From Polynucleobacter sp. 78F-HAINBA (GTDB taxonomy: Bacteria > Pseudomonadota > Gammaproteobacteria > Burkholderiales > Burkholderiaceae): DNA of 64,000 bases. Position numbers and translations under genes: made by a program. Location of the stretch: positions 62,001 through 126,000 of the forward strand of contig NZ_JACVOQ010000004.1 in the NCBI RefSeq assembly GCF_018882325.1, in the 5' to 3' direction. A model generated the notes under the pieces. It did not search any database and was not told the origin of the DNA. It worked only from the letters and a program-made list of their open reading frames with translations. Positions 17,626-28,032 of the stretch are shown in pieces (the stretch's first letter is position 1; each line of letters starts with the position of its first letter).

Positions 17626-18027
17626 TTACTCTTTGCCAGAAGCTTTTCTGGCTGCCTTCTCTTCGATGCCTGAGGTGCCCAGGCGACGATTGAGCTCAGC
17701 GACAACATCCTCTGGGCGCAAGCCAAACTGGGAAAGCGCAATCAAACAATGGAACCAAAGGTCAGCCATCTCGCCCACCAAGAGTTTTTGCTGCTCAGGG
17801 GCTAGATTGGAATTACGCGCATCCTTGGCTGCCATGACGGCTTCGGTAGCCTCTTCGCCAATCTTCTTGAGGATTCCATCGTCCCCTTTAGAAAAAAGCA
17901 AAGCAGTGTAAGAGGTCTTAGGATCTGCCTCACCAGCCTTAAAAGCATCGCGTCGCTGATCCACCACATCGGCCAGATGAGCCAAGGCGGAGTCTAAATT
18001 GGAAGGGTTTTGTGCTGGACTAGTCAT
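17626..18027 (-). CDS. hisE: Phosphoribosyl-ATP pyrophosphohydrolase
   Basis: HisE hydrolyses phosphoribosyl-ATP to phosphoribosyl-AMP, the second step of histidine synthesis. The 133 residues contain the all-alpha MazG-like core, with [15 protein letters not shown] and [18 protein letters not shown] holding the metal-binding acidic residues, and an LNRRLG end. Here it is a separate gene rather than fused to hisI, which lies 44 bases upstream. It is the last his gene of the cluster before hinT. Confidence 0.96.
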   Translation of the reverse strand: MTSPAQNPSNLDSALAHLADVVDQRRDAFKAGEADPKTSYTALLFSKGDDGILKKIGEEATEAVMAAKDARNSNLAPEQQKLLVGEMADLWFHCLIALSQFGLRPEDVVAELNRRLGTSGIEEKAARKASGKE

Positions 18028-18071
18028 AAAGTGATTTTATGTCTTTTATTGCCCGAAAGACTAAGAGGGTC

Positions 18072-18482
18072 TTATTTGTGAGTCTTGGACTCATCTACCC
18101 AAGCGGATTTACCGGAATCCCAGCGCAAAAAGAAGCAACTATGTTCGCCAGTATGACAAGCAATACCGTCTTTTTGCTCAACCATGAGCAAAATCGTATC
18201 CCCATCACAGTCAAGGCGAATTTCTTTAACTTTTTGGGTGTGCCCGGATTCTTCACCTTTGTGCCACAGCTTTTGTCTTGAACGAGTCCAGTACACGGCC
18301 TCCCCCAAACGCAAAGTAGCCAATAGAGCATCGCGATTCATCCAGGCCATCATCAAGATATCTTTACTACCCACTTCCTGGGCGATTACCGGAACTAGAC
18401 CTTGATCATTCCAAGTGACAGTATCCAACCATACGCCAGCTTCCAAGGATTCGATGGGGGTAAAGGTATTTTTCATGGTCAT
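18072..18482 (-). CDS. hisI: Phosphoribosyl-AMP cyclohydrolase
   Basis: HisI opens the adenine ring of phosphoribosyl-AMP, the third step of histidine synthesis. Key segments are [34 protein letters not shown] and [14 protein letters not shown], with the cysteines of the zinc site in CDGD and [12 protein letters not shown] choose ATG 18482, because GAAAG lies 10 bases before it; a TTG at 18518 overlapping the hisF stop would add 12 residues, and an ATG at 18476 would remove two. The 136-residue product matches the monofunctional family. Confidence 0.95.
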   Translation of the reverse strand: MTMKNTFTPIESLEAGVWLDTVTWNDQGLVPVIAQEVGSKDILMMAWMNRDALLATLRLGEAVYWTRSRQKLWHKGEESGHTQKVKEIRLDCDGDTILLMVEQKDGIACHTGEHSCFFLRWDSGKSAWVDESKTHK

Positions 18483-18514
18483 TCGTATGAATCTTTCAGT
18501 AGATCTATCTTGGC

Positions 18515-19273
18515 TCAAATACGAACGGGGATACCTTGGCTTGCCATATATTCTTTTGCCTGGCCAACAGTGTATTCACCATAATGAAAAATACTGGCTG
18601 CTAGAACTGCATCAGCATGGCCTTTGGTAATGCCATCAACCAAGTGCTGCAAATTACCCACGCCGCCAGAGGCGATTACTGGAACGCTCACGGCATCGCT
18701 CACTGCTGCAGTTAGCTCAAGATCAAAACCATCTTTACTACCATCGCGATTCATACTTGTAAGAAGAATTTCTCCAGCGCCACGTTTAGCAACTTCAGAA
18801 GCCCATGCCACTACATCCATACCAGTCGAAGTTCTACCGCCATGGGTAAAGACTTCCCAATTACCCGCTTCAGTTTTTTTAGCATCAATGGCAACCACGA
18901 TGCACTGCGAACCATAATACGCCGCCGCATCAGAAACTAAATCTGGATTCGCTACTGCAGAAGAGTTCATGCTGACCTTATCAGCACCCGCATTAAGTAA
19001 ACGACGCACATCCGCTACTGCACGCACGCCGCCGCCAACAGTCAAAGGAATAAATACTTGAGAGGCAACATCTTCAATGATGTGCAATATGAGATCACGT
19101 CCATCAGATGTGGCTGTAATGTCTAAAAAGGTGAGCTCATCAGCGCCTTGAGTGTCATAGCGTTTTGCGATCTCTACCGGATCACCTGCATCACGCAGAC
19201 CTACAAAGTTCACGCCTTTAACAACGCGCCCTGCCGTAACGTCAAGGCAAGGAATAATTCTTTTAGTTAGCAC
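18515..19273 (-). CDS. hisF: Imidazole glycerol phosphate synthase, cyclase subunit
   Basis: HisF takes ammonia from HisH and forms imidazole glycerol phosphate and AICAR. This 252-residue TIM barrel shows the catalytic aspartates in IIPCLDV (residue 11) and VVAIDAKK, and the phosphate-binding loops [10 protein letters not shown] and [11 protein letters not shown]. It lies 11 bases downstream of hisA, in the order hisB-hisH-hisA-hisF-hisI-hisE. HisA and HisF share the half-barrel ancestry visible in the repeated GGG and SGG loops. Confidence 0.98.
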   Translation of the reverse strand: MLTKRIIPCLDVTAGRVVKGVNFVGLRDAGDPVEIAKRYDTQGADELTFLDITATSDGRDLILHIIEDVASQVFIPLTVGGGVRAVADVRRLLNAGADKVSMNSSAVANPDLVSDAAAYYGSQCIVVAIDAKKTEAGNWEVFTHGGRTSTGMDVVAWASEVAKRGAGEILLTSMNRDGSKDGFDLELTAAVSDAVSVPVIASGGVGNLQHLVDGITKGHADAVLAASIFHYGEYTVGQAKEYMASQGIPVRI

Positions 19274-19284
19274 TGATCAGCAAT

Positions 19285-20046
19285 CTAGATAATTTTCTTG
19301 GCGAACTTGAGTGTTAATTCATCAGCAAATCTTTGCGCTACGGTTAAATCTAAATCACCAGCGTAAATTGAGCGTCCAGCAATGACACCCATAACGCCTT
19401 CACCTTCAGCTTGACACAAGGCTTCAATATCTTGGTTATTAGATAGGCCACCACTGGCAATTACCGGAATCCGAATAGCTTGCGCCAATTTAACTGTAGC
19501 ATCCATGTTGATGCCTTTCATCATGCCATCGCGACCAATGTCGGTATAGATGATTGCTTCAACACCATAATCTTCAAACTTCTTAGCAAGATCGATCACT
19601 TCATGACCCGTAATCTTGCTCCAACCATCTGTTGCTACCTTGCCATCACGCGCATCTAAGCCCACCATGATGTGGCCAGGAAAAGCGGTGCAAGCATCTT
19701 GCACAAATCCAGGACTCTTTACAGCGGCAGTGCCAATAATCACCGTACTAATGCCGTCATCCAACAAACGTTCAATCGTTTCGAGATCGCGGATGCCACC
19801 ACCCAATTGAACTGGAATCTCATCACCTACTGCCTTCAAAATTGATTTGATTGCAGATTCATTCTTCAACTTGCCAGCAAATGCACCATTCAAATCGACA
19901 AGATGTAAACGACGCGCCCCCTTACTGATCCAATGCGCAGCCATTGCCCCTGGATCTTCAGAAAAAATAGTGGCTTTATCCATGTCACCCTGTTCGAGTC
20001 GAACACAGTGGCCATCTTTTAAGTCAATCGCGGGAATCAGCAGCAT
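19285..20046 (-). CDS. hisA: ProFAR isomerase HisA
   Basis: HisA isomerises the aminoaldose ProFAR to the aminoketose PRFAR by an Amadori rearrangement. The 253-residue TIM barrel has [18 protein letters not shown] with the catalytic aspartate of strand 1, [15 protein letters not shown] and the second catalytic aspartate in [16 protein letters not shown], plus the phosphate loop [11 protein letters not shown]. It is 20 bases after hisH and 11 before hisF in the minus-strand his operon. Confidence 0.98.
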   Translation of the reverse strand: MLLIPAIDLKDGHCVRLEQGDMDKATIFSEDPGAMAAHWISKGARRLHLVDLNGAFAGKLKNESAIKSILKAVGDEIPVQLGGGIRDLETIERLLDDGISTVIIGTAAVKSPGFVQDACTAFPGHIMVGLDARDGKVATDGWSKITGHEVIDLAKKFEDYGVEAIIYTDIGRDGMMKGINMDATVKLAQAIRIPVIASGGLSNNQDIEALCQAEGEGVMGVIAGRSIYAGDLDLTVAQRFADELTLKFAKKII

Positions 20047-20066
20047 AGCGGTAGGTTAGAAAAGTA

Positions 20067-20729
20067 TTAAGGTTGCCAAGAAACAAAATTTTTGTAGAGC
20101 TTTAATCCGTATTCTGCACTTTTTTCTGGATGAAATTGCGTTGCAAAAATATTATCCCTTGCAACCGCAGAAGTAAACCAATCGCCATATTCAGTTGAGC
20201 CTGCAATATCTTCTTTGCGCTGCGGCACAACATAGTAGCTGTGTACAAAATAAAAACTGGTCAAATCTGGAATGCCATCCCATATTGGGTGCTGGCGATC
20301 CTGGCGCACTTGATTCCAACCCATATGGGGCACTTTGTACGCAGAGCCATCTGGCTGTAATTTGCCGGCCAATTCAAAACGCCGAACTTCACCAGGAATC
20401 AATCCCAAGCAAGGTGTCCAGGCGGTATTAGCGCTTGTTCGTACTTCTGCACTTTGATCAAACAACATTTGCTCACCCACGCAAACACCTAAAAGGGGTT
20501 TATTTTTGGCGGCATCTAGCAGCGCCTCCAATAAGCCAGACTCTTCGAGATGCTTCATGCAATCGGGCATCGCACCCTGACCTGGAAGTACTACGCGCTC
20601 TGCAGAGATGATTTCTTCAGGAGTATGCGCAATCACTACATTGGCATCGGGAGCCACATGATGAAAGGCTTGATATACAGAACGGAGATTGCCCATTCCG
20701 TAATCAACGATCGCAATGGTTTGCGCCAA
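20067..20729 (-). CDS. hisH: Imidazole glycerol phosphate synthase, glutaminase subunit
   Basis: HisH is the class I glutamine amidotransferase that supplies ammonia to HisF. Its 220 residues hold the nucleophile Cys83 in [12 protein letters not shown], the oxyanion strand [12 protein letters not shown] and the histidine-glutamate pair in [14 protein letters not shown]. The start [18 protein letters not shown] is typical. The gene lies 62 bases after hisB and 20 bases before hisA. The gap before it shows no terminator. Confidence 0.98.
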   Translation of the reverse strand: MAQTIAIVDYGMGNLRSVYQAFHHVAPDANVVIAHTPEEIISAERVVLPGQGAMPDCMKHLEESGLLEALLDAAKNKPLLGVCVGEQMLFDQSAEVRTSANTAWTPCLGLIPGEVRRFELAGKLQPDGSAYKVPHMGWNQVRQDRQHPIWDGIPDLTSFYFVHSYYVVPQRKEDIAGSTEYGDWFTSAVARDNIFATQFHPEKSAEYGLKLYKNFVSWQP

Positions 20730-20791
20730 TTGTTAGCCTATGTTCTGTAGTTTGTTGACAGTCTTCTACTCAATACTAGAAATTTTCTAGA

Positions 20792-21379
20792 TTAGAGGCT
20801 GCCCTTAGTGGAAGGAACAACACCGGAAGCGCGTGGATCCAACTCCAAAGCCATGCGCAATGCACGGCCAAAGGCCTTGAACACAGTTTCAATCTGGTGA
20901 TGAGCGTTAATGCCACGTAAGTTATCGATGTGCAAAGTGACTCCGGCGTGGTTTACAAAACCACGGAAGAACTCAATGCTGAGATCCACGTCAAAGTCAC
21001 CCACGCGTGCACGGGTAAACGGAACATTGAACTCCAAGCCTGGACGACCAGAAAAGTCGATCACTACGCGCGAAAGGGTTTCATCCAAAGGCACATAAGA
21101 ATGGCCATAGCGAGTAATACCCGCTTTATCGCCAACTGCCTTTGCAAATGCTTGACCCAGGGTAATGCCCACATCCTCAACGGTATGGTGGTCATCAATA
21201 TGGGTGTCGCCTTTAGCAATCACTTTGAGATCGATCATGCCGTGACGGGCAATTTGATCCAACATATGGTCTAGAAAGGGTACGCCAGAGGCTAGCTCAG
21301 CTTTACCTGTGCCATCTAAATTGATGGCAATTTGAATTTTGGTTTCCGAAGTGTTTCGGGTAACGTCGGCTTGCCGCAT
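20792..21379 (-). CDS. hisB: Imidazoleglycerol-phosphate dehydratase
   Basis: This monofunctional dehydratase (195 residues) removes water from imidazole glycerol phosphate. The metal-binding histidine motifs are [20 protein letters not shown] and, in the second half, [20 protein letters not shown]; the [12 protein letters not shown] block is also present. There is no fused HisN-type phosphatase domain, so a separate histidinol-phosphatase must be elsewhere. The ATG at 21379 has no strong Shine-Dalgarno and sits beside an inverted repeat. The gene is divergent from hisC. Confidence 0.97.
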   Translation of the reverse strand: MRQADVTRNTSETKIQIAINLDGTGKAELASGVPFLDHMLDQIARHGMIDLKVIAKGDTHIDDHHTVEDVGITLGQAFAKAVGDKAGITRYGHSYVPLDETLSRVVIDFSGRPGLEFNVPFTRARVGDFDVDLSIEFFRGFVNHAGVTLHIDNLRGINAHHQIETVFKAFGRALRMALELDPRASGVVPSTKGSL

Positions 21380-21416
21380 GCTTCAGTGCGCCGCGAGGCG
21401 AAGTGTTGATTGAAGC
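21380..21416 (-). promoter_or_regulatory. Inverted repeat in the hisB leader
   Basis: Immediately before the hisB ATG, arms GCTTCA / TGAAGC (outer) and CGCC / GGCG (inner, around a four-base loop) can fold into an interrupted hairpin that would include the ribosome-binding region. The sequence shows pairing potential only; a regulatory role is inference. Confidence 0.3.
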
Positions 21417-21505
21417 CTCATAATATCATTCCTAATACAGATATAAATGCCGATTTTGATTGCTAGCGTTTATTCACTTTTGCTGATTTTTGACTAGAGT
21501 CCCTC

Positions 21506-22579
21506 ATGAGCCGCTTTTGGAGCCCCGTTGTTCAGACCCTCACCCCTTACGTTCCTGGGGAGCAACCGCAAATGGAGCGGCTGGTAAAGCTCAATACGAA
21601 TGAGAGTCCCTACGGCCCTTCCCCCAAGGCCCTAGCCGCCATAAATCAGCAAAATACGGATGATTTAAGGCTTTACCCAGATCCTGAAGGGCTAGCCCTT
21701 AAACAGGCCATCGCTGATTTACATGGCCTAAACACTAAACAGGTGTTTTTAGGAAATGGTTCTGATGAGGTCTTAGCCCACGTATTTTTAGGCCTACTCA
21801 AGCAAGCTAAGACCATTCAGTTCCCCGATATCACCTATAGTTTCTATCCGGTCTACTGCAAGCTCTTTGGAATTGACTATCAAACTATCCCCCTGGGCGC
21901 TAATTATGAAATTCAGACAGAGAATTTCAAAACCCCTAATGGCGGGATCATTTTCCCTAATCCCAATGCTCCAACAGGTCGAGCTATTCCGCGCTCAGAT
22001 ATTGAGACCCTACTCAGCAGAAATACAGATTCAGTAGTGGTCATCGACGAAGCCTATGTGGATTACGGAACTGAGTCCTGCATCCCCCTTCTTCGCGGCA
22101 GTGCTTGCCCAGAAAACCTCTTAGTTGTTCATACCCTATCCAAGTCACGCGCCCTAGCGGGATTACGCGTTGGATTTGCAGTGGGACACCCGGCTCTCAT
22201 TGAAGGTCTAGAGCGAGTCAAGAATAGTTTTAACTCCTACCCACTGGGGCGCTTAGCTCAAGCTGGAGCGATTGCAGCAATACAAGATCAAGCGCATTTG
22301 GAATCCACAAGCAAAAAAGTGATTCAAACTCGCGACCGTCTAGTTTCTGAATTGGCCTCACTGGGGTTTGATACGCTGCCATCAACAGCCAACTTTATTT
22401 TTACGCGTCATCCTAAGCATGCCGGTGCAAAGCTGTATCAAGCTTTACGCGATCGCGGAATTATCGTTCGTCACTTCAAGTCACTACGGATTGAAGAATT
22501 TTTGCGCATCACTATCGGCACCGATGATCAAACAAATGAATTGATTGCAGCTCTGAAAGAAATTCTGGCTAGCTCGTAA
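21506..22579 (+). CDS. hisC: Histidinol-phosphate aminotransferase
   Basis: HisC transaminates imidazole acetol phosphate with glutamate, using pyridoxal phosphate. The 357-residue fold-type I enzyme shows [17 protein letters not shown], the [12 protein letters not shown] loop, [11 protein letters not shown] and the PLP lysine in [18 protein letters not shown], followed by the phosphate-binding arginine in LRITIG. It is the only his gene here on the plus strand, set between hisB and hisD, so it needs its own promoter in the 126-base gap upstream; none is clear to me. Confidence 0.97.
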   Translation: MSRFWSPVVQTLTPYVPGEQPQMERLVKLNTNESPYGPSPKALAAINQQNTDDLRLYPDPEGLALKQAIADLHGLNTKQVFLGNGSDEVLAHVFLGLLKQAKTIQFPDITYSFYPVYCKLFGIDYQTIPLGANYEIQTENFKTPNGGIIFPNPNAPTGRAIPRSDIETLLSRNTDSVVVIDEAYVDYGTESCIPLLRGSACPENLLVVHTLSKSRALAGLRVGFAVGHPALIEGLERVKNSFNSYPLGRLAQAGAIAAIQDQAHLESTSKKVIQTRDRLVSELASLGFDTLPSTANFIFTRHPKHAGAKLYQALRDRGIIVRHFKSLRIEEFLRITIGTDDQTNELIAALKEILASS

Positions 22580-22614
22580 GCCAGCTTCACTACATTAGAT
22601 TTTTATTTCTGAAT

Positions 22615-23937
22615 TTATTTTTTCAGGCGCATCTCAGCCGCACGAGCGTGAGCCGTCAGGCCTTCACCATGTGCGAGAGTACTAGCTACAGCGCCTAGCG
22701 TTTGAGCACCCGCCTCACTAACTTCAATCATGCTCGAACGCTTGATAAAGTCATACACACCCAATGGGGAAGAGAAGCGTGCAGTGCGTGCGGTAGGTAA
22801 AACGTGGTTTGGGCCTGCACAATAATCACCAAGAGATTCACTAGTGTAGTTACCCATAAAGATAGCACCAGCATGACGAATTAACTCAGCCCATTTGCGT
22901 GGCTCAGTTGCACAAATTTCTAAATGCTCGGCAGCGATCGCGTTGGCAATCTCGCAAGCCTCAGCCATATCCTTCACCTGAATTAATAAGGCGCGATTAG
23001 TAAGTGATGCTTCAATCACTTTCTTTCTCGGCATCTCAGGCAATAGCTTGTTAATGCTTGCTTGCACTTGCTCAATAAATTTCTCGTCTGGACAAAGCAA
23101 AATAGATTGCGCTAACTCATCGTGCTCTGCTTGAGAAAACAAATCCATCGCAATCCAATCTGGGTTGCTAGAACCATCACAGAGAACCAAAATTTCTGAT
23201 GGGCCAGCGATCATGTCGATGCCAACAATACCAAAAACTCTGCGCTTGGCAGCTGCTACATAGGCATTACCAGGGCCAACAATCTTATCCACCGGCGGAA
23301 TAGTCTGCGTGCCATAAGCTAAAGCACCAACGGCTTGCGCACCACCAATCGTAAAGACGCGATCAACACCAGATAAATAGGCGGCAGCTAAGACCAAAGG
23401 ATTACGAGCACCATCGGGGGTGGGCACCACCATGATGACTTCTTTGACGCCAGCCACTTTTGCGGGAATCGCATTCATCAATACAGAAGAGGGATATGCC
23501 GCCTTACCGCCTGGGACATAAATACCCACGCGATCTAAGGCCGTTACTTTTTGACCCAAGCGTGTGCCATCAGCCTCTTCATACTCCCAAGAGTGACAAC
23601 CCGCTTCGATCTTTTGCCTCACGTGATACGCGCGCACTCTTTGCGCGGCAACATCTAAAGCATTTTTTTGTTCGGCTGATAAGCCTTCGTAGGCTTTTTT
23701 TAATTCCTCTTGAGAAATCTCTAACTCAGTAACACTAGCCACGTTTAAGCGATCAAACTGCTTTGTGAAATCCAGTACCGCAGTATCCCCACGCGCTTTA
23801 ACTTGCGCCAAAATTTTGACTACCGCAGCATCAATTGCCTCATCATCCGCCATTGGCAAAGAAAGGCTAGAGAGCAGGGTTTCTTTAAACCCTGCATCTT
23901 TGCTACTAAGGCGTTTGACTTTGACTTGCGCTGACAT
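22615..23937 (-). CDS. hisD: Histidinol dehydrogenase
   Basis: HisD performs the last two steps of histidine synthesis, oxidising histidinol to histidine with NAD and zinc. The 440-residue protein has [48 protein letters not shown], the [15 protein letters not shown] block with catalytic glutamate/histidine, and the zinc-binding [13 protein letters not shown]. It follows hisG by 11 bases and ends 35 bases from the convergent hisC stop. Confidence 0.98.
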   Translation of the reverse strand: MSAQVKVKRLSSKDAGFKETLLSSLSLPMADDEAIDAAVVKILAQVKARGDTAVLDFTKQFDRLNVASVTELEISQEELKKAYEGLSAEQKNALDVAAQRVRAYHVRQKIEAGCHSWEYEEADGTRLGQKVTALDRVGIYVPGGKAAYPSSVLMNAIPAKVAGVKEVIMVVPTPDGARNPLVLAAAYLSGVDRVFTIGGAQAVGALAYGTQTIPPVDKIVGPGNAYVAAAKRRVFGIVGIDMIAGPSEILVLCDGSSNPDWIAMDLFSQAEHDELAQSILLCPDEKFIEQVQASINKLLPEMPRKKVIEASLTNRALLIQVKDMAEACEIANAIAAEHLEICATEPRKWAELIRHAGAIFMGNYTSESLGDYCAGPNHVLPTARTARFSSPLGVYDFIKRSSMIEVSEAGAQTLGAVASTLAHGEGLTAHARAAEMRLKK

Positions 23938-23948
23938 GTGAATGTTCT

Positions 23949-24575
23949 TTACTTCAACAATTCAAAGAATGGCTGGAGCTGTGTGCGCTTACGCTTATAA
24001 GAAGCCTGATTAACAACCAGGCGAGCACTGATATCGGCAATAGGCTCAACCTCAACCAAGCCATTAGCGCGCAAGGTGTTGCCAGTGGAAACTAAGTCCA
24101 CAATCGCATCCGCCAAACCAACTAATGGGGCCAACTCCATCGAGCCGTATAAATGAATCGTATCGATGTGCACGCCTTTATTAGCAAAGTGCTCACGCGC
24201 GCAATTGACATACTTGGTTGCGACTTTTAAACGAGAGCCTTGCTTTACGGCGGCAGCATAATCAAAACCTTCTTTAACGGCTACTGACATACGGCATTTA
24301 GCGATGTTCAGATCAAATGGAACATACAGACCATCGGTACCGTTTTCCATCAATACATCCAGACCGGCAACTCCAAAATCAGCACCACCAAACTGAACAT
24401 AAGTTGGAACATCCGAAGCGCGCACAATGATGAGGCGCACATCTGGGTTGGATGTCTCAACAATGAGTTTGCGTGACTTTTCTGGGTCCTCAAGCGGACG
24501 AATACCGATCTTAGATAAGATCTCAGCAGTTTCTTCGAAGATGCGCCCCTTCGAGAGGGCTAAAGTTAACTTCAT
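23949..24575 (-). CDS. hisG: ATP phosphoribosyltransferase, short form
   Basis: HisG condenses ATP with PRPP in the first, feedback-controlled step of histidine synthesis. At 208 residues it is the short form (HisG_S), lacking the C-terminal regulatory ACT-like domain; such enzymes need the HisZ partner for activity and for histidine control. Visible are [28 protein letters not shown] and the PRPP loop [17 protein letters not shown]. No hisZ is present in this window. The gene starts 20 bases after murA, so murA-hisG-hisD probably share a transcript. Confidence 0.97.
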   Translation of the reverse strand: MKLTLALSKGRIFEETAEILSKIGIRPLEDPEKSRKLIVETSNPDVRLIIVRASDVPTYVQFGGADFGVAGLDVLMENGTDGLYVPFDLNIAKCRMSVAVKEGFDYAAAVKQGSRLKVATKYVNCAREHFANKGVHIDTIHLYGSMELAPLVGLADAIVDLVSTGNTLRANGLVEVEPIADISARLVVNQASYKRKRTQLQPFFELLK

Positions 24576-24595
24576 GGACTAATTATCCATCAGGC

Positions 24596-25870
24596 TTACT
24601 TGATTCGCTGAATGTTGGCACCTAAGAGGGTCAACTTTTGCTCCATGCGGTCATATCCACGATCTAAGTGATAAATCCGGTCAACCTGGGTTTCGCCTTG
24701 GGCAGCCAAACCTGCGATCACCAAGCTGGCTGATGCGCGCAAATCCGTCGCCATCACGACAGCCCCCGAAAGCTTTTCCACACCCTGCGCTATCGCCGTA
24801 TTGCCCTCAATTGCAATATCAGCCCCGAGACGGTTCATCTCCTGGACGTGCATAAAGCGGTTTTCAAAGATCGTTTCAGTAATCGTGGCATTGCCCTGGG
24901 CAATCGCATTAACCGCCATGAGCTGCGCCTGCATGTCCGTCGGGAAGGCGGGATATTCAGAAGTGCGGAAACTAACCGCTTTAGGACGGCCCTTCATAGA
25001 AGCTTTAATCCAATCAGGGCCCACTTCCATTTCTAAGCCAGCCTCTTTGAGTTTGACGATCACAGCATCCAATGTATCTGGGCGACAGTGCTTCACCAGC
25101 ACCTCACCACCAGCAGCAGCAACTGCGCATAAGAATGTGCCCGCCTCAATACGGTCTGCAATGACGGCATGTTCTGCGCTGTGGAGTTTTTCAACACCCT
25201 CAATCACTAAGCGATCACTGCCGATGCCGGTAATCTTGGCACCCATTTTGACGAGTAACTCAGCCAAGTCACCTACTTCAGGCTCTCGTGCAGCATTTTC
25301 CAAAATGGTTGTGCCTGATGCCAAAGTAGCAGCCATCAATAAATTCTCAGTGCCGGTGACAGTGATCATGTCAGTCAAGATCGAAGCGCCTTGCAGACGA
25401 CCCGTAGCAGATTTAGTTTCTGCCTGAATGTAGCCACTCTTAATCTTGATCGTTGCACCCATGGCTTTTAGACCCTTGATGTGCTGATCCACTGGACGTG
25501 CGCCAATGGCGCAACCGCCTGGCAGAGAAACCTTAGCGCTATGCATTCTGGCGAGCAAGGGGCCCAGCACCAGAATAGAAGCACGCATGGTTTTAACCAT
25601 CTCGTACGTTGCTTCAGAGCTCTTAATATTGGCTGCATTGAGCACAACATGATTGCGATCATTCGCATCCGGGAATGCAACAGTCACGCCAATTTCTTGG
25701 AGGAGCTTGAGCATGGTTCGCACATCTTGCAAATCTGGAACATTACGCAAAGTAATTGGTTGGTCCGTTAGCAAGCAAGCGCACAAAATTGGAAGCGCTG
25801 CATTCTTAGCGCCAGCAATCACCACTTCGCCCTTAAGCGGAGTGCCGCCAACCATTCGTAATTTATCCAT
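24596..25870 (-). CDS. murA: UDP-N-acetylglucosamine 1-carboxyvinyltransferase
   Basis: MurA transfers enolpyruvate from PEP to UDP-GlcNAc, the committed step of peptidoglycan precursor synthesis. The 424-residue protein has the start [21 protein letters not shown], the catalytic loop [14 protein letters not shown] with Cys120 (the fosfomycin target), and the repeated inside-out barrel segments ending in [14 protein letters not shown]. It is preceded by the BolA-like gene by 33 bases and followed by hisG, a common betaproteobacterial order. Confidence 0.98.
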   Translation of the reverse strand: MDKLRMVGGTPLKGEVVIAGAKNAALPILCACLLTDQPITLRNVPDLQDVRTMLKLLQEIGVTVAFPDANDRNHVVLNAANIKSSEATYEMVKTMRASILVLGPLLARMHSAKVSLPGGCAIGARPVDQHIKGLKAMGATIKIKSGYIQAETKSATGRLQGASILTDMITVTGTENLLMAATLASGTTILENAAREPEVGDLAELLVKMGAKITGIGSDRLVIEGVEKLHSAEHAVIADRIEAGTFLCAVAAAGGEVLVKHCRPDTLDAVIVKLKEAGLEMEVGPDWIKASMKGRPKAVSFRTSEYPAFPTDMQAQLMAVNAIAQGNATITETIFENRFMHVQEMNRLGADIAIEGNTAIAQGVEKLSGAVVMATDLRASASLVIAGLAAQGETQVDRIYHLDRGYDRMEQKLTLLGANIQRIK

Positions 25871-25903
25871 GAATCTATTCCAGTAAAAAGCTAATGCCGT
25901 ATT

Positions 25904-26155
25904 TTATGTTGGGGTATTTTGTGCGAACTCTTCAGGAGTAAACGCCTTGATTGATAAAGCATGAACTTCCGCTTTCATGCGATCACCCATTGCGCCATAT
26001 ACCAATTGATGACGCTGAATCAAGCGCTTGCCTTCAAACTCCGGGCTCACAATCGTCGCGAAGAAGTGCTGTCCATCGCCTTCAACTTTCACATGAGTAC
26101 ATGCGAGGCCTTGCTGAATATAGCCCTCAATTTGTCCTGGGGTTGGCAACATCAC
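25904..26155 (-). CDS. ibaG: BolA-family protein, IbaG-like
   Basis: The 83-residue protein is a BolA/IbaG-type small protein with the class II KH-like fold: HVKVEGDGQHFFATIVSPEFEGKRLIQRHQLVYGAM, then KAEVHALSIKAFTPEEF. Such proteins join monothiol glutaredoxins on [2Fe-2S] clusters; a matching grxD is at 2.7 kb. IbaG is normally found just upstream of murA and beside the mla genes, as here. The symbol rests on this context as well as on sequence. Confidence 0.85.
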   Translation of the reverse strand: MMLPTPGQIEGYIQQGLACTHVKVEGDGQHFFATIVSPEFEGKRLIQRHQLVYGAMGDRMKAEVHALSIKAFTPEEFAQNTPT

Positions 26156-26220
26156 AATCTCCTGATTTCTAATTTCTTAACGATTCTCTAATACAAATTT
26201 TGAGGCAAGTTCAATGTAAC

Positions 26221-27009
26221 TTAGTTCCTGAGCTTGTAGCCTTTTTGCAGTAAACGCAAAGCAATCACAGAGACCACAACAAAGAAGCAAGCCACAATTG
26301 CCAAACTATTCCAAGGGGAAGTATCTGACACCCCAAAGAAGCCATAACGGAAACCATCAATCATGTAGAAGAATGGATTGAAGTGCGACACCACTTGCCA
26401 TGCTGCTGGTAAGGAGTGAATGGAGTAAAACACTCCCGATAACATTGTCGCCGGCATGATGATGAAATTCTGGAAGGCTGCTAATTGATCGTATTTATCG
26501 GCCCAGATACCGGCAATCAAACCCATACTTCCTAAAATTGCAGCGCCCAAAAGAGCAAACACCATGATCCATAAAGGATATTCAAAGGATGGCATAGCGA
26601 ACCATGCGGTAATCAGTAAGACACCAGAGCCAACGACAATTCCACGGAACACCGCGGCCAAGACGTATGCGGCATAAAACTCCAGGTGGCTAAAAGGAGC
26701 CAGCAGGACAAAAACCAGATTGCCAGTCACTTTGGACTGAATGAGTGATGAGGAGGTATTTGCAAAAGCGTTCTGCAAAACGCTCATCATGACTAAGCCA
26801 GGAATCAAGAAGGCCGTGTAATTGAGGCGACCATACACTTCCTTACCCTCAAGCACATGACCGAAAATCATCAGGTACAAAACAGCAGTGAGTACTGGCG
26901 CCGCAACCGTCTGAAAGGCTACTTTATAAAAGCGCTTAATTTCTTTTCGCAAGAGGGTTGGAAAGCCGCTGCCATATGAGATTGGTAGCTTACTCAAAGT
27001 GGGCTTCAT
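26221..27009 (-). CDS. ABC-2 type transporter permease, YadH-like
   Basis: The 262-residue protein has six hydrophobic spans and the ABC-2 membrane signature, including GLVMMSVLQNAFANTSSSL and LSGVFYSIHSLPAAWQVVSHFNPFFYMIDGFR. It would form the export channel for the ATPase encoded just upstream, whose last four bases it overlaps. YadGH-type exporters next to mla genes are common in beta- and gammaproteobacteria, but the substrate is unknown; lipid or envelope material is a guess from context. Confidence 0.85.
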   Translation of the reverse strand: MKPTLSKLPISYGSGFPTLLRKEIKRFYKVAFQTVAAPVLTAVLYLMIFGHVLEGKEVYGRLNYTAFLIPGLVMMSVLQNAFANTSSSLIQSKVTGNLVFVLLAPFSHLEFYAAYVLAAVFRGIVVGSGVLLITAWFAMPSFEYPLWIMVFALLGAAILGSMGLIAGIWADKYDQLAAFQNFIIMPATMLSGVFYSIHSLPAAWQVVSHFNPFFYMIDGFRYGFFGVSDTSPWNSLAIVACFFVVVSVIALRLLQKGYKLRN

Positions 27010-27758
27010 CGAGCGCCCCCGGACATGATGTTGACAAACACATCTTCGAGATCCGTCTTGCCCTCGCCATCTTTTTTCACTGAACCATATTGACTCAGTA
27101 AATTTGCGGTTGTGTCCAAAGCAACAATCTTGCCTTGCTTAAGCATGGCGATGCGCTGACACAAAGCCTCAGCCTCTTCAAGGTAATGGGTTGTTAGGAC
27201 AATGGTGTGCCCATCTTGATTTAGGCGACTGATAAATTGCCAGAGGGATTGGCGTAGCTCTACGTCAACACCTGCTGTTGGCTCATCCAAAATAATCACT
27301 GGTGGTCTATGAACTAATGCCTGAGCCACCAATACTCGACGCTTCATGCCGCCAGAGAGGGAGCGCATATTGCTATCAGCCTTACCAGTGAGATCCAAGT
27401 TGGCCATGATCTCGTCAATCCAGGCATCGTTATTACGAATACCAAAATAGCCCGACTGAAATTGCAAGGTCTCTCTTACGGTAAAGAAAGGGTCAAAGAC
27501 CAACTCTTGCGGAACCACTCCCAGCATTCGGCGAGCCTCACGAAACTGACTTTGCACATCAGCACCCATGATGGCGGCATGGCCGCTATCTGCGGTAACT
27601 AATCCAGCCAGAATCGAGATCAGTGTTGTCTTACCCGCCCCGTTGGGACCAAGCAGGCCAAAGAACTCGCCTTGCTCAATTGATAAAGAGACATCATCTA
27701 GCGCTTGTAACGCGCCATAATTTTTTGATATGTTTTTAATCGATATTGCAGAGTGCAT
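27006..27758 (-). CDS. ABC transporter ATP-binding protein, YadG-like
   Basis: The 250-residue nucleotide-binding protein shows Walker A GPNGAGKTTLISILAG, the ABC signature LSGGMKRRVLVAQALV, Walker B VIILDEPTAGVD and the switch histidine in LTTHYLEEAE. The layout matches the CcmA/YadG group that energises ABC-2 permeases; its stop overlaps the permease start by four bases (ATGA). It begins one base after the mlaB stop, so it is probably transcribed with the Mla operon even though it is not a Mla component. Confidence 0.9.
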   Translation of the reverse strand: MHSAISIKNISKNYGALQALDDVSLSIEQGEFFGLLGPNGAGKTTLISILAGLVTADSGHAAIMGADVQSQFREARRMLGVVPQELVFDPFFTVRETLQFQSGYFGIRNNDAWIDEIMANLDLTGKADSNMRSLSGGMKRRVLVAQALVHRPPVIILDEPTAGVDVELRQSLWQFISRLNQDGHTIVLTTHYLEEAEALCQRIAMLKQGKIVALDTTANLLSQYGSVKKDGEGKTDLEDVFVNIMSGGAR

Positions 27759-27759
27759 G

Positions 27760-28020
27760 CTATGACAAACCTAGCAGCTCGGCAACACCATATACGCCAG
27801 CCAATACAGTTAATTTTTCAGGTGCATTTTGCACCGAAATCTGCTGTCCATCAGCTTGTAATTTTTTCTGCCATGCCAATAAAATAGTTAAGACTGTGGA
27901 ATCAAAGTCTTTGAGATTGCCGCAGTCAATCGTTCTTAGCGCAGCTAAATTCAGTAAGCCATCTTTTTCTAACTGCAACACATTATCTTGTGTCACTGAA
28001 GCGGGCAATAAAAATGGCAT
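27760..28020 (-). CDS. mlaB: STAS-domain subunit of the Mla transporter
   Basis: A small 86-residue STAS-fold protein, weakly conserved in sequence, with the NLKDFDSTVLTILLAWQKKL helix and a preceding serine/threonine-rich strand. In E. coli MlaB binds MlaF and is needed for assembly and activity of the inner-membrane MlaFEDB complex. Identification rests on STAS-like length and on its place right after mlaC (12 bases) in an otherwise complete mla set. Confidence 0.85.
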   Translation of the reverse strand: MPFLLPASVTQDNVLQLEKDGLLNLAALRTIDCGNLKDFDSTVLTILLAWQKKLQADGQQISVQNAPEKLTVLAGVYGVAELLGLS

Positions 28021-28032
28021 TTGTATTTATCT

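Noticed and set aside
22580-22614. A terminator between convergent hisC and hisD
   Set aside because: The 35 bases hold T-rich runs but no convincing stem.
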